Source of the DNA: Volvariella volvacea V23
Lineage: Eukaryota > Basidiomycota > Agaricomycetes > Agaricales > Pluteaceae
NCBI GenBank assembly: GCA_000349905.1
Contig: KB722760.1
Coordinates: 124,001-188,000 of the forward strand
Direction of reading: 5' to 3'
DNA length: 64,000 nt
Shown: in pieces, positions 45,638 to 58,731 of the stretch
Position numbering within the stretch: the stretch's first letter is position 1
How the letters are laid out: every line of letters starts with the position of its first letter
The notes under the pieces: generated by a model
The model's database searches: none
What the model saw: only the letters and a program-made list of their open reading frames with translations
Told to the model about the DNA's origin: nothing
Position numbers and translations under genes: made by a program

Positions 45638-48600
45638 ATGTCGGTGATGCTCACCAAATTCGAATCGAAGAGCAACCGCGTAAAGGGTATGTCAGATCTA
45701 TCGCGAACATAGTCTTCATCGGGTTGACAACGCTGCGGAAAAGGGCTTGCTTTTCATCCAACTCAACCTCTGCTGGCGGCGGCTCTCCATAATGGCAGCG
45801 TTCAGCTCTGGAATTATCGTATGGGTGTGCTTGTGGATAGATTTGAGGAGCATGAAGGTGTGTCTCGACTCCTCACTTTGCAGACGTGTTGTAAAGTTTT
45901 GGTTGGTTTCAAGGGCCTGTCCGAGGTGTTGCGATTCATCCGAGTAGAGCACTGTTGGTGACAGGAGGCGACGACTACAAAATCAAAGTTTGGGGTACGT
46001 TCCACCTGATCCTTTCTCCGTTATCCCCCCTCGCATATAACTTTCTGCCTAGACATTCGACCTCAAAATCGCAGATGTTTGTTTACTCTTCACGGCCACC
46101 TCGATTATGTCCGAACAGTACAGTTTCATCACGAGATGCCCTGGATTGTGAGTGCATGCGATACTTGCATCACTCCGTCTGTAATTAGCCTCACAGATCT
46201 CCGCGTCCGATGACCAAACGATTCGAATTTGGAACAGTACCTCTCGTCAATGCATAGCGATCCTAACTGGTCACTCGCACTACGTCATGTCGGCTCAATT
46301 CCACCCCAAAGAAGACCTTGTCGTTTCCGCATCGATGGACCAAACTGTTCGAGTATGGGACATCTCAGGTCTCCGAAGGAGCACACCCAATCAAGGCGGG
46401 CCAGGTGGAGTTGGGCCAGCTACTGGTCCTGCGAGCTTCGAAGCATTCGATACCTTCTCGACTGTCAAATACGTGTTGGAGGGCCATGACCGCGGTGTCA
46501 ATTTCGCGACTTTCCACCCAACTCTTCCGTTGATAATCTCAGCCGCTGATGATCGGACTATCAGAATCTGGAGAATGAGCGAGACTAGGGCGTGGGAGGT
46601 TGATTCATGTAGAGGGCATTTTAACAACGTATCGAGCGCTGCATTCCATCCAAAGCACGAGATTATTGTGTCATGTGGAGAAGATAAGACTGTCAGGGTT
46701 TGGGATTTGACCAAGCGAACGGCGATTCAGACGTTCAAGCGGGAACACGATCGTTTCTGGGTTCTGGCTGCGCATCCAAACTTGAACCTATTTGCTGCAG
46801 GACATGACAGTGGTCTCATTGTCTTCAAGCTGGAACGAGAACGACCAGCATTTGCCGTTCATCAAGATGCCCTCTACTATGTTCGCGACAAATACGTCCG
46901 ATCCTACGACTTCAACAGTGGCTCTGATGTCGGTCTCCTTAGCGTTCGCAAGTTTGGAAGCCCATACATACCCCCACGGACGCTCAGCTTCAACCCCGCA
47001 GAGCGAGCAGTTATCTTGACAATTAGCTCAGATAATGGGTTGTACGAATTGACACCGCTTCCCCAAACTGTGCAAGGGGAAGTTAAGGATTCAAGCGTTG
47101 ATGGAAAGAAAGGGTCAGGGCAGAGTGCCATCTTTGTCGCGAGGAACAGGTTTGCCGTTTTGAACAAGGCGACTCAGGTTTGTGCCTCATTGATCATGTT
47201 AGACTAATAAACGTGACGCATCTTGTCAGATCATTGAAGTCCGGGATCTATCAAACTCCGTTGTTAAAACCATCAAACCTCCTGTGCAAACAAACGAGAT
47301 ATTCTATGGCGGAACCGCTAGTCTTCTCTTGAGCTCCAGCTCGTCGGTTGTGCTATACGATATTCAACAACAGAAAATCCTCGCCGAGATTAACAGCCCA
47401 CCTGTGAAATACGTCATCTGGAACTCTGATGGATCACTGGTCGCTTTGTTGAGCAAGCACAGTGCGTTCTGTTCATTCTGCATGTCATTTCTTTCATCTC
47501 ACATCATGCAGCAATCACGATCGCCAACAAAGCGTTCACTCAACACAGTCTGATTCATGAGACTATCCGAATCAAGTCCGGTGCTTGGGATGACTCCGGT
47601 GTATTCATCTACTCGACGCTCAATCACGTCAAGTACTGCCTATCTCAAGGGTAAGTCCGGTACTCATCGGGGCCGAAATTTAGGCTAACCCGACATCACA
47701 GAGACCATGGTGTAATATGTACTCTCGATAATCCTGTGTACTTGACCCGCGTGAAGGGCAAGACTATTCACTGCCTTGACCGTTCCGCCCGACCCCGGAC
47801 GATCACATTTGATCCGACAGAATATCGCTTCAAGCTGGCGTTACTCAAGAACAATTATGAAGAGATGCTGTACATTATCAAGACTTCCACGCTAATGGGA
47901 CAGAGTATCATTGCATATTTGCAGCAAAAAGGCTTCCCCGAGGTGGGCTATTCCGGGCTCCGTGTTTTCGCTGGGTATATGCTGAGTGTGTCGGATAGAT
48001 TGCGCTCCATTTCGTGCAGGACACGAATACACGATTCGAGCTTGCCATAGAGTGCGGCAACTTAGATATAGCTATGGAGACTGCCAGAACGATTGACCGC
48101 AAAGACTGTTGGGACCGTCTTGCTCAACAAGCTTTGAAGCAGGGCAACCATAAGGTTGGCAATGCTTGCAAACCGAACACGGCTGTGTTCTCACTTTAAC
48201 GTCCTTTTAGGTTGTTGAGAAATGCTACCAGCAAACCAAAAATTTCGACAAGCTCTCTTTCCTGTATCTCGCCACTGGAAGCACAGAGAAGTTGTCAAAG
48301 ATGCAAAAGATCGCAGACGCTCGTGCTGACCCTATGTCGCGTTTCCATAACGCGTTATATGCGGGTGATGTTGCAGGAAGGATCGCTGTTCTACGGGATG
48401 TTGGACTATGTGCGTGTCTTATCGTTCATCTGTCTCTACTGTCTGACTTTTCGCTCCTTTAGATCCTTTGGCGTATTTGACAGCAAAAACCAACGGCCTA
48501 GAAGATCTCGCCGCTCAAATACTAGAAGACGCAGGTCTTACGGAAGCTGACGTGGACGATGTCCCTTCTTTCCCCGCATCAACGCTGAAACCCCCTCCGA

Positions 48601-49995
48601 TCGTGACGTCCACAAGCTCGCTCAACTGGCCGACCGTCTCTACAGGAGATAACTTCTTTGACCGTGCACTCGCCAACGGCGTGCTGGATGCTAACATTGA
48701 GGTACCATCGTCGTATGCTAATGGCGATGCTGGAGCGGCGTCCTCAGCATTGGACGCTTGGGCTCGCGAAGAAGAGGTTCAGGAAGAGATTGATCCTGAG
48801 GAGGGCGGATGGGAGTTGGATGCGGAGGCGAATGACGACTTTAAGCCAGATCAAGCGGAAGAACCCGCGGAAGAAGAGGAACTTGGGGCTGGTGCGACGC
48901 CGGGAGTTAGTGAAACTGAATTGTGGGTGCGCAACTCACCGTTGGCAGTTGACCATGTTGCTGCTGGTTCGTTCGATACCGCTATGCAGGTATGATTTTT
49001 GTTGTGATCTGGCGTGGGGTCTTGATGCTGATTGTTACACTATGAAGCTCCTCAATCGTCAATTGGGTATCGTCAACTTTGCCCTGCTCAAGCCTCTGTT
49101 TTTGTCAATCTATCGCTCATCACATACATACCTTTCTCCCGTTGCCTCGCTACCGCCATTGAAGCTCCATGTGAGACGAAACCCAAGTGAATCGTCGCCT
49201 GGACGTGTCCTTCCCGTGGCTGCACGGTCGCTTCAGTCCATCCGAGCGGAGCTTACTGAAGGATTTAGGGCTGTATCGGGTAACAAGCTTGCTGATGCAC
49301 AGGGTATATTCCGATCTGTTCTGTCTGCTCTGTTGCTTGTGGTGTTGTCCTCTGATGATGAGGCAAAGCAGGTAAGCACGGGACCTATACTGCATCCACT
49401 CTGCTAAATAATACTATTTAGTGGCGTGATACTGTGACAGCTGCTCGGGAATACTTGCTCGGTGTATCTATAGAACTTGAACGACGACGCGTGGCGGAGC
49501 AAGAACCCGATAATGTTCAACGCAACTTGGAGCTTGCGGCATACTTTACACACTGTCAATTGCAACCACCTCACTTGCAGATCGCACTGAGAAGCGCTAT
49601 TGGTGTGTTTGCCAAGGCGAATAATAATGCACATGCTGCCAAGTTTGCAAGGAGATTGTTGGAGTTGAAGCCTGATCCAAAAGTTGCCGCTCAAGTGGGT
49701 GATTGACTGTCCAATGACATTCACAAGACTGATCTTTCTTCCCCGATTTTAGGCCAGACAACGCATCGCTGCAGGCGACCGTAATCCCAGAAACGCTGTC
49801 GAAATCACATACGACGATTTTACTCCGTTCGAAATCTGTGCTGCCACCTATACACCGATATACAAGGGCTCGTCCACCGTGCATTGTCCCTACACAAATG
49901 CAGCGTATCTGCCTGAGTTCAAGGGTAAACTAGATTCGTTGATACAATTGACGGAGATTGGCGCACCTGCCGCTGGTTTACCCGCAGCGTGGTAG
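45638..49995 (+). CDS. COP1: Coatomer subunit alpha (alpha-COP)
   Basis: Alpha-COP is a core subunit of the COPI coat for retrograde Golgi-to-ER transport. The start [17 protein letters not shown] joins to [20 protein letters not shown]. An N-terminal WD40 propeller follows, for example [48 protein letters not shown] and [12 protein letters not shown], recognising KKxx-type cargo tails. The second propeller and solenoid include [40 protein letters not shown] and [20 protein letters not shown]. An acidic linker ([20 protein letters not shown]) precedes the C-terminal epsilon-COP-binding domain, which ends [20 protein letters not shown] and finally LPAAW. About ten exons, all interruptions splice-compatible. 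The length, about 1200 aa, is normal. Confidence 0.96.
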
Positions 49996-50316
49996 TTTTG
50001 GGAAAGGACATGGTGTCTCGAACGAGGTTAGGGGGGCTTGTCTTGCGGAAACTAGTACACTGGATGGAGGGTGTAGATAACCAGCACGCTGTAAATCGAC
50101 AATGCAATTTGTTCATTTGGGATTCTGGCCAGGTTCGATGGTGTGAGGGTATCTGCCACATCCGCACCGGAGGTTCGGGCTGGAGTTCTCCCACGCCGAC
50201 CCATATGCTTTCCCTTTCTCGGAGTCTCTTTGCTGTACTCGTTGAATCTCATTCACTCTGTTCACTTTCGTTTGTCGACCCGAACAAAATTCTTTCCTTC
50301 TTATTTATCTGATATA
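49996..50316. other. Short intergenic region, alpha-COP / XPG-like gene
   Basis: These 321 bp contain the alpha-COP 3' UTR and the promoter of the downstream gene on the same strand. The downstream reading frame stays open through most of it but lacks an ATG. Confidence 0.5.
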
Positions 50317-50337
50317 CGCGTGAAGGGCGCGTTCTCG

Positions 50338-52372
50338 ATGGTGATTTATGGGGGTGCTGAATTTGACGAAATTTATCCAGAGAACTTGGTACGTCACTGA
50401 ACGCGTGCGGAGGCATCTCGGTCTCTCAACTTTTTCGTTAGCCCGCAGGCTATAACAAAGTACCAGAACCATTTCGAGTCGTTTGCAGACAAGACAATTG
50501 TATTGTGAGTCGCTTTCCGGCGTGTAAAGGGTAGAGGGGGAGATGTCTTATGTGCCACGCTGCTAGCGACGGGACGCTTTTCACGCGACGGTTCTTTCAT
50601 TCGTCCAAGTATTGGGTTCCGGAGCAGTCTCGACATATCCTCGGATGGTACAAGCTCATTACGACCCTCCGGCGAAATAATGTGGCCGCTATATGCGTGT
50701 TTGACGGGAAGCAGCGTAATGAGGCGAAAGCTGTTGAGGTGTGTTGCAATGTCTCTTCATCCCGTATACTGGTAGTAACGCCAGGTCTACGGTGCAATGC
50801 GACAGAATGAACGCAGAAGGTCGATCCAAGACAAAAATTTCCAACGTGCCATGCATGAGAAGAGGCAACTTGCGTGGTATGAGCGAGCGCGTTCTAGGGT
50901 AGGAGACATAAAAAAATTAGAACCATCAGAGCGGATGTCGGCGTGGGAGGATCTTAAGGGCCAATTGGAGGATCGCCTCAAGAACCCATCCTTGGAGATG
51001 GAGTCAACAACCTTTGACGATATTTCAATTCCCAGTCTCACTGATTCCAGGTGCGGCCCAAGCCCGTCTGTTATAGAGCACCCAAGCCCTTCTGTTGTAG
51101 AATCCTCAAGCCCCTCTATTATAGAGCGCTGGGCGACGGCGTTCGCTTCCACGCTTGCGCGCATACTACCCGCCGTCCCATCTGTAACCGCCCCTCCTCC
51201 CGATGCCACACAGCTACCAATAGCTGACGAACGCCCGTACCCTGATGAGAACATTGCTGATCCATTTGCGGTTCCCCAAAACGATGAAATCCCTCCAGGT
51301 GATTTGACTACAGTATCTTACGAGGCCTATGTAATTGTGGTGGACGACTTCGATAGCCTGTTGTCAGACCGTGGGCTAACGTCTTTCCAGGGCGTTGTCG
51401 ACGACTGGCCATGGATATCACTAACTCCAAGTACCTCGTCTATTGGTGACTCTATGATTTCACCGACTGCAGAGGTTACGCTAGCGGAAATGGATAGCAA
51501 CGAGGACGGCGAAAAAGCAGCAGAACAGATTCTTTCAAGGCGGCAGATGGAACTAATCCAGAAGGAAGACCAACTTCTGTCCTCACTAAGCCCTGATGAA
51601 TTTGATGAAGAGAGCATCCTTGCTACGCTAGAAGATATTGTTAAAGATCGTCAAGAACTGGCCGAAGCTTACGAACAACGTGCAGCGATGCCTAAGTTGC
51701 ACTACTTTGCGGATTCAATGGAGTTGCTACGAGCGATGGGTGTCCCGTGTATTATCGCGGAGGATGGGTATGAGGGTGAAGCACTGGCCGCCTCCATTGT
51801 GAAAAATGGGTTAGCGGATTATGTTGCTAGCGAAGATTTGGTTCGTATTTCTTTCTGTTTGATGCTCTAGCCGCTGAATGTGAGCGCACTCGTAGGATGT
51901 GGTGATTTACGAAGCGCCCCTCATCCGGTATATCGACAATGAGGAGCAGATGATGGTTATATCTGGTGTTCGCCAGGCTCTTAAGCTTACCCGGCATGCT
52001 TGGGTCGACTTTGCATTGCTTACAGGAACTGATTTCTGCCCGAAGATAGATAGAATTGCCGTACACAGAGCATACAAAATGATCCAACGGTACGGCAACA
52101 TTGAAAAGTTTGTACGAACCGAACACGCAAAATATCCGCCGCCACTACCGCGAAGCAAGTACTTCGAGATGGTGAGAAAAGCGAGAAGGGTTTTCAAGAA
52201 TTTACCTCCCCCTCCGCCGTCGATCGAGTCTGCACGGTGGGATCAAGAAAAGGTTGTCAGTATTCTTTCTCAACACGGACTTGGACGCGCCTTGCAGGAT
52301 GATCCAGAATGGGATGGAGCTAATCCGCTTAGAGGAAATTATTTTGAGGATAATCCCGCCATGATTAGCTGA
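50338..52372 (+). CDS. XPG/FEN1-superfamily structure-specific nuclease
   Basis: A divalent-metal nuclease of the Rad2/XPG superfamily, likely acting on DNA flaps or branched DNA. Exons are to 50388, 50449-50504, 50567-50738, 50785-51840 and 51896-52372, with consistent phases, giving about 603 aa from the ATG at 50338. The XPG-N part includes KTIVFDGTLFTRRFFHSSKY and AAICVFDGKQRNEAK with the catalytic Asp residues. XPG-I follows: CIIAEDGYEGEALAASIV and ADYVASEDLDVVIYEAP. The last catalytic Asp is in WVDFALLTGTDFCPKIDRIA, leading into the helix-hairpin-helix. Between N and I lies a Ser/Asp/Glu-rich insert of roughly 200 residues. The family start normally reads MGVKG; here the matching codons are ATA CGC GTG AAG GGC (50312-50326), so the true start is uncertain. 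Confidence 0.85.
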
Positions 52373-54432
52373 GTGCCACCGAGCACTCACACGGTTAAGA
52401 TGGCCTTCCTCCACTTAACGCGTGCCACACCTTCAGTTTTAATAGGCCCGCGCACCTAGTTGAGAGTGAGATGCCGTATGGATGCAGGGTTGGACGTGAG
52501 CAGACCTATGTACGTACATTAACACTAGTACTAGATAGACTAACATAGATCAAGGACCCACCCTATACGTACTGCGTATAATTCCCTGGGCTGGTTCTTA
52601 TTAATCAACGGATATTGTCGCCAGGAGGACCTGATTGCGTGAGATTATCACCATCTTATGCTCGAGATGTGGTTGTAAAGTGTTTCCCTTTTTCTGCTTA
52701 TCTCGCTGGTTCATTCACTCCAAGGAACTACTTGACCTAGGAGACCGCAGTAGGCCATCGCTATGCCCCGCGAAACCCGGCGGAAGCGTTGGCGGATGAC
52801 TCGGATTAGCGGTGGATGTTGCTGCAACAACATGTCTAGCTTTGCTAGAACCCCATCCACAGCAGTTTTTCCCTCTTCCATATGGATTGGTTTTGCGAAC
52901 ACGATGCCCCAAGGACTTGTATTTTGCGCAGCAGTGTGCTTGGACAATATCAGATTCCTGGTTACCATAACAGTAGCGCTTTTCCCAGCAGGAGTACCCA
53001 CATTTTCCGATGGGCTTTAAAGTCGTCTCGACCAGCTATCGAAGCGCATATGGCACTTCATGGGCCAGGTTGAAGTAGGATGGGGAGTTACGGAAGCCTG
53101 ATTCCAATAATTGTTAGCCGCCATCAATTGAGACTAAATAGGCCCGAAATGGTGTTCTGCAGCCCCATATGTATTGAAGGAGTTCCGACTCGATCTACTC
53201 ACCTCTACTGAACCTCAATGAACGCAGGTCAGCTGCCACTTCACAAAACTATTAAGCCGGTGCCGTTTCAATCCGAGCTCAGAATCGCCTATGAGACCAA
53301 GCTCACCGCATGTTCTTGCGGAACTATTGAGGCCCACTTCAAACTTGTGTCGGAACAACTACCTCTGGTTCTGGCAATGAGCGTCGAACTGCATGAGATG
53401 ACTTTCCCAGGAACCTTATCTTGCTGCCCGGAAGTGATACGGCATACGATACTATGTATTCAGGATGACGAATTCACATCAGCAACCATGTAGGAAGTAA
53501 AGTATCATGTCGCGTGCGATATGTCCATGATATCACGATCGAATTGCCCGCCTGCCGTGGCGAACTCTCGGTGATTACGCACGCTACCCCGTCGTGAAAG
53601 TGACGAACATACCAAAGAGGAAGTGCTTCACTTGCGCATCACATTATCAGCTGTTATTCAACTGATACGTGTTTCTCCTAGGCAACAGAACTGCAACAGA
53701 GGAGCACAGAACTCTTATGGATGTGTCATCGCGAGTCAGGTTCCATCACGTCAGGACTGCACTCAAAGCGGCTCCCCAATGTCTATCGGGATGTCAATGT
53801 CAACTCCAATCATTTCCCAACGTTTCGAAAGCTCGATTCATCAACTGTGACGCGTGTACAATATCTGCAGTCAATCACGCCTCGCCTCGTACCATGTGTT
53901 ACGATGTGCTTCTTCCATATGCAAACAATTACTCCCTTAAGGCCAATACGCGACCCCAGCGTTATCTCACTTACAAGGGATATTGTGTTTCTGGCGTTCT
54001 ACTCGTCATCGTGGATATCTCTAGAGCGATATCCCATCCTTTAGAGGACCAGCAGATGGAATCCCAGCTTATAATGGTGCTTTGGCCACCAGATGAGCCA
54101 TTACTTCAGTGTCCCGGACCTCTAGTCGTTAGCACCGAGCAACTGAAAACGCTATCAATCCGCTTTCCACATATGGTCGAGTCTGTCGGCAAGATCTAGC
54201 TTGGCTCAGCCAAGAGCTTTGCAGGACAATCTAATCATCTACCCCACATCGTGCTCAGCCATGTTACCAACTTCTTCCGCTCTTGGGTTATCTCCCGGAT
54301 TCCTTGGCAAGTTGCGCGTACTATGAGCTCTTTCAGTTAAAAGGACGATGTGTTGGACCGTCGACCAGCAGGAGCTTTCTCCAAACCACTTCCTTCTTCA
54401 AAACCTCTTTCTCAAAACCTCCGTAAGACAAA
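52373..54432. other. Intergenic region before the fungalysin gene
   Basis: About 2 kb. Plus-strand frames at 53218-53493 and 53669-54199 have a fairly protein-like composition (for example IAYETKLTACSCGTIEAHFK and MVLWPPDEPLLQCPGPLVVS), but I could not connect them into a gene or recognise a family. The last 80 bp are pyrimidine-rich and form the 5' region of the protease gene. Confidence 0.45.
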
Positions 54433-56709
54433 ATGGTGGCATTCAACAAGGTCTTCACCTCAGTCTTTTTGGCTGTCGTCTACTCCTCTGTTGCTGCTGC
54501 GTCTGCTCTCCCTGCAGCACACAAATTTTCGACTCACAGCCGACGCTTGGTCGCTCGTGGTGACGAGGTTGAAAGCTTCCACCCTCCATCTACTTTTGAG
54601 GTGACGCTCAATTATTCCGCTTGAATATTGCATCGACTGACTATGAGTCCATTATTCTAGACATTCGGAGAGGGTCTTGAGCAGCCCCCTTCGTTCGCTG
54701 GTGACCTTGGGGAGGACACCATTGCTTTCATCCGATCCCGCCTCGGTGATAGGACACCCGAATTGATTTTCAGGAGCGGTTACTCCGAGGGTGAAGGCAG
54801 ATTTGCCTACCTCAAGCAAGCTCATGTGAGCCAATATATCTTCATTCAGTTTCTCTCCCCCTGACACGTCTTCGACGGATCTTTAGGAGGGCATTCCTTT
54901 CGCAAACGCAGTCGCAAACGTTGGCTGGAGAGGCAGCAACGTCGTTTCCTTCGGTGCTTCTTTCGTCAGGCCCAGTATGTGTCCCATCCAGTTTTGCACT
55001 GCTTGCACCTAAAGCGTTGTGTTCAGACAAGATTGCTGCATCCACACCTACCCTAAGCCTGGAGGATGTCATTGCCCAAACTGAGGAAGCCCTCGGTGGT
55101 AAATACAACGGCCACCCCGCTACTCTCGAGTATCTTGCTCGCCCCGACGGCACTGCCGCCCTCGTTCACGTCTTCCAGGTCCAGAATGACGCTGAGGACT
55201 TCTTCGTTGAGGCGTTTGTTGATGCCCACACCGGTGAATTGCTCTCCCTCACCGATTTTGTCGCTGAGGCCACGGTGAGTCNNNNNNNNNNNNNNNNNNN
55301 NNNNNNNNNNNNNNNNNNNNNNNNNNNNNNNNNNNNNNNNNNNNNNNNNNNNNNNNNNNNNNNNNNNNNNNNNNNNNNNNNAACCTCACGATGCGAATAC
55401 TACGTGAAAGACTAATTTTGGATGCAGTACCGGGTTCTCCCTATCCCGAAGAACGCATACCCTGATGGTGTTGAGACCGTTGTCGACCCAGAAGATACAC
55501 TTTCATCGCCCTTCGGCTGGCACAGCGATGGCACTACCAGCACGACTGACACTTCGTAAGTCCCTAATATAAAGGACGAGGGTTAAATGACTTACATGTC
55601 GCAGTGGTAACAACGTCGTTTCATACAAGACTTCCATTTCCAACACAGCCACCCAAACCGGCGCCGGTCCCACATTCAACTACACCTACAGCGATGCCCT
55701 CGCTCCTGCCGTCCAGAGCAACTTGGACGCTGCCCGTGTCAACGCATTCTACGTAATCAACTCCATTCATGACTTCACTTACCGCTACGGCTTCACCGAG
55801 AGCGCATACAACTTCCAGAACAACAATTTTGGAAAGGGCGGTGTTGGCAACGACCGTGTCCAAATCTCCGTTCAGGACTCTGGAGGCTTCAACAACGCCA
55901 ACTTCCTCACACTCCCTGAGTATGTATGGCCTTCTCTTTTATGGCAGGAGTATTGACACCTGCTCCAGTGGTCAAATCGGACAATGCAGAATGTACATCT
56001 GGACCACCGCCACCCCCAACCGCGATGGCTCAATGGACAACGACATCATCGCCCACGAGATGACTCACGGTATCACCAACCGCATGACCGGCGGTGGCAC
56101 AGCTCGATGCCTGCAAACCACCGAATCCCGTGGTCTCGGTGAGGGTTGGTCCGACGCATTGGCCGAGTGGATGCAACAAAAGTCCGCTGAAATCCAAGAC
56201 TACGTCTTGTCTCCCTACTCGACCAACAACCCGGGTGGTATCCGTACACGACCCTACTCCACCAGCTCGACCACCAACCCACAGCTGTACAGCGACGTCA
56301 GAGGCCAAACCTCTTTCCACCGTATTGGTGAAATCTGGGCCAACACCCTCCACAACGTCTATGCTGCACTTGTCGAGGAACACGGCTTCAACCCTAATGC
56401 CAGGACTGAACCTGATGCAACCGAGGGCAATGTCGTCTTCCTCCATCTCTTCCTGGATGCCCTGACCATTCAACCTTGCAACCCCACATGTAAGTATCAC
56501 TTAACCTCGCTCAGAAAATTCCAATAACCTAATCATTTACTTCACCCTCAGTCGTTGCTGCTCGTGCTGCCTGGATTCAAGCTGACCAAGTCCGCTACGG
56601 TGGTGCTAACCGCTGCTTGCTCTGGAGAGCATTCGCCAGCAAGGGTCTCGGCGTCAACGCTCCCTCTGGTGTCTACACCAACGACTTCACCGTCCCTTCT
56701 GATTGCTAA
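54433..56709 (+). CDS. Fungalysin, secreted M36 metalloprotease
   Basis: Fungalysins are secreted zinc endopeptidases made as preproenzymes. The signal peptide is at the start (MVAFNKVFTSVFLAVVYSSV, then AAASALPA). The FTP propeptide region includes GEDTIAFIRSRLGDRTPELI, NAVANVGWRGSNVVSFGASF and EEALGGKYNGHPATLEYLAR. The mature part has VNAFYVINSIHDFTYRYGFT, QIGQCRMYIWTTATPNRDGS and the zinc motif HEMTH (56054-56068) followed by GITNRMTGGG, with the third ligand in SRGLGEGWSDALAEWM. The C-terminus is SGVYTNDFTVPSDC. Exons join cleanly, e.g. FE/TFGEG, AH/EGIPF, RP-N-KIAAS, LP-D-GQIG and NPT/FVAAR. The 100-N gap (55282-55381) falls inside an intron: the exon ends EAT before GTGAGTC and the next starts YRVLPIPKN after TGCAG, so the protein appears complete. 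Confidence 0.94.
55282..55381. other. Assembly gap (100 N) in a fungalysin intron
   Basis: The gap starts seven bases after the exon end (GTGAGTC donor side) and stops 46 bases before the TACCGG exon. The flanking coding blocks EAT and YRVLPIPKN are adjacent in the family, so no coding sequence should be missing. Fungal introns are short, so a large gap would mean an insertion in this intron. Confidence 0.9.
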
Positions 56710-57448
56710 ACGACTCCATTTGTCGTGACGCAGAGCTTAGGGTTTAGGTAATGAGCTAGGGTTCATTTTACCCACCGTAATCGTATATGTTAAGAATGGG
56801 TTCTAGCAGGCGGCTTCGTTATTCTTATTGTTGTGTTATTAGATGTATTTAATGGAAGATATTGCACGTGGTGCTTCGGTCTTGCGAATGTTGGGACATA
56901 TGATGGCTTGAACGACAATATAATGACTGGATCCATCTTTCAAGAGAGGATGAAAAGTAGCGACTGGGGAAGGTTCTGCGAGTGCTCTCATAACCATATT
57001 GACCTTGGGCGCCAATTCAGACGTTGCGGGGATTATTATATGGGCGGCTTCAATTGACGTATGGCGTCAGTTCAGGATCATATGATGAGTCATACCCCGA
57101 AGTCAAAGGTGGAGAAATCAAATGCAAAAAAGCTACGGCAGAAGTGGATCCCCGCTCAGCATATTCAATTGTATAGCGTCCCATTTCCCATTTCCTGCTC
57201 CCGTTATTGCAAGGCTCTATCAAATTACTTTTTGCCTCCTGATCCCTTCACAACTTGTTGTGGTTTTCCGCGGCGCTCGTAGCTGTGTATGCAGTCCCAT
57301 TTCGTCAGTAACCGGTGGAGGTGCGAGTATTCAAAAGAACGAACTCGAACTCCGGAGGCTCTCTATCCTCATCACCTCCTACCACACCTTGGGCGCTTCC
57401 TCTGAAAAGACCATCAGATCGTGTTGTGTACCATATAAGAGCCTCCGC
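56710..57448. other. Intergenic after the fungalysin gene
   Basis: Contains the protease 3' UTR. Short plus-strand frames (56833-57481) have no motif and no linking splice sites. Nothing else was seen. Confidence 0.5.
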
Positions 57449-58435
57449 TCACTCCTCGACTTGCTCTTCAACTTCGGGTGAGGGCTTGGGTTGTTGTTCC
57501 TCTAATTTACGCTGCTCATCAAGCTGATGGCTGGAATATTGCATAGGGGTTAAGAGCATCCGAAAGCAGGAGGAGAGGATATAATGTACCTGGGGTCTGA
57601 ATCTGCCATGTATGTTGGGTGTTCTTGGAGGGATGAAATGAGATTGATAACCACCCATGGAGATTATAAACTTATTCGGAAAGTCTGATAACCGACCACG
57701 TGCACCTTTCAAAAGTCTCCGTGGTGCTCTACGGATGCAGCCATTGCGATCCCTCTCAAGTTCCAACAAAGTACCAGTGAAGCATAACGGAAGCGCCTTG
57801 GTCGGATCCATTGGTACCCACAAAGATAAACAAATCACATCTAATTAGCCGGAGGCTTCCCCACTGAGGTCGTGCGGTGTCCCTTGCTCTCTCCAGGCTC
57901 ATAGTGGAATAGTTTGGATGATATAGATAGGTGCGCTCTTTACTATACATTTGCAAGAAATAGACATGATGCAGAACTGACAACCCGTTCCTTAACCCCC
58001 TTTGGTTCGAATTTTGGGCTGTCCTCGCGGACGTCCGATCCTATCGACGTGCTAGATTAAACACGAATAAGACAGTCAAGAGGTATTGCATACTCAGGTG
58101 GAGTCGGTGGTTGCTCTTCGTTATCATTATCTTCGAGATCAGTTGGTTTCGTGACGCTGTATGAAGAAAGAAGGCATAAATCATGATATCAAGTACCCAT
58201 CTATTTCTGGGACTCACTTAGGCTCCAGTTCATTAAGCTCGTTAGACTCGCTGGTGATAGGAGACTGTTCAGACTCAGATAGGGATTTCTGGTGTTCCTC
58301 GACTGAGCTAGCCATAGCGGATTTATCTGTAGCACCTTGACTACAAGGTAAGCAACGAAGATCGGACGGTATGTTAAGCCGGTTTATATGGCCTGTCATC
58401 CTCAATAACGTGCTCGTCACATACAATTTCGGCAC
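57449..58435 (-). CDS. Possible small multi-exon hypothetical gene
   Basis: On the minus strand, a Ser/Glu-rich exon (MASSVEEHQKSLSESEQSPI, then SNELNELEPN) joins across a GTGAGT...CATACAG intron to VTKPTDLEDNDNEEQPPTPP. Further down, a 129-codon frame reads LLELERDRNGCIRRAPRRLL and SFHIPP-like proline text, then after a possible intron LDEQRKLEEQQPKPSPEVEE and a stop at 57449. The middle junctions are unclear and the start is not fixed (ATG candidates include 58315). I recognise no domain; the product would be acidic and probably disordered. It could be one gene, two small genes or partly chance. Confidence 0.3.
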
Positions 58436-58731
58436 AATGGAATTGGAGCTGTTATCTGAATCGAGACCTCGAGTCCCGCTCTCTAGGGAGCTTGTTGCCT
58501 AATCAAGGCGGTACCATTATTCCCCGTCTGTCTTCATCGTAGCTTCTAGAAGATCACTGTCATGATCGTATCGAGCAGGCTACATCAATCGGCATACAAT
58601 ACAGACTACATAGGCGAGGTCATGATCAACACGAAGAGAGTAGATATAGAGAAGTGAGTGAATGGTACATCGTGAAGGTGGTTGGTCATCTTGGAGCATC
58701 GATAATAGCACTTTCCCACCGGCGATGGAGG

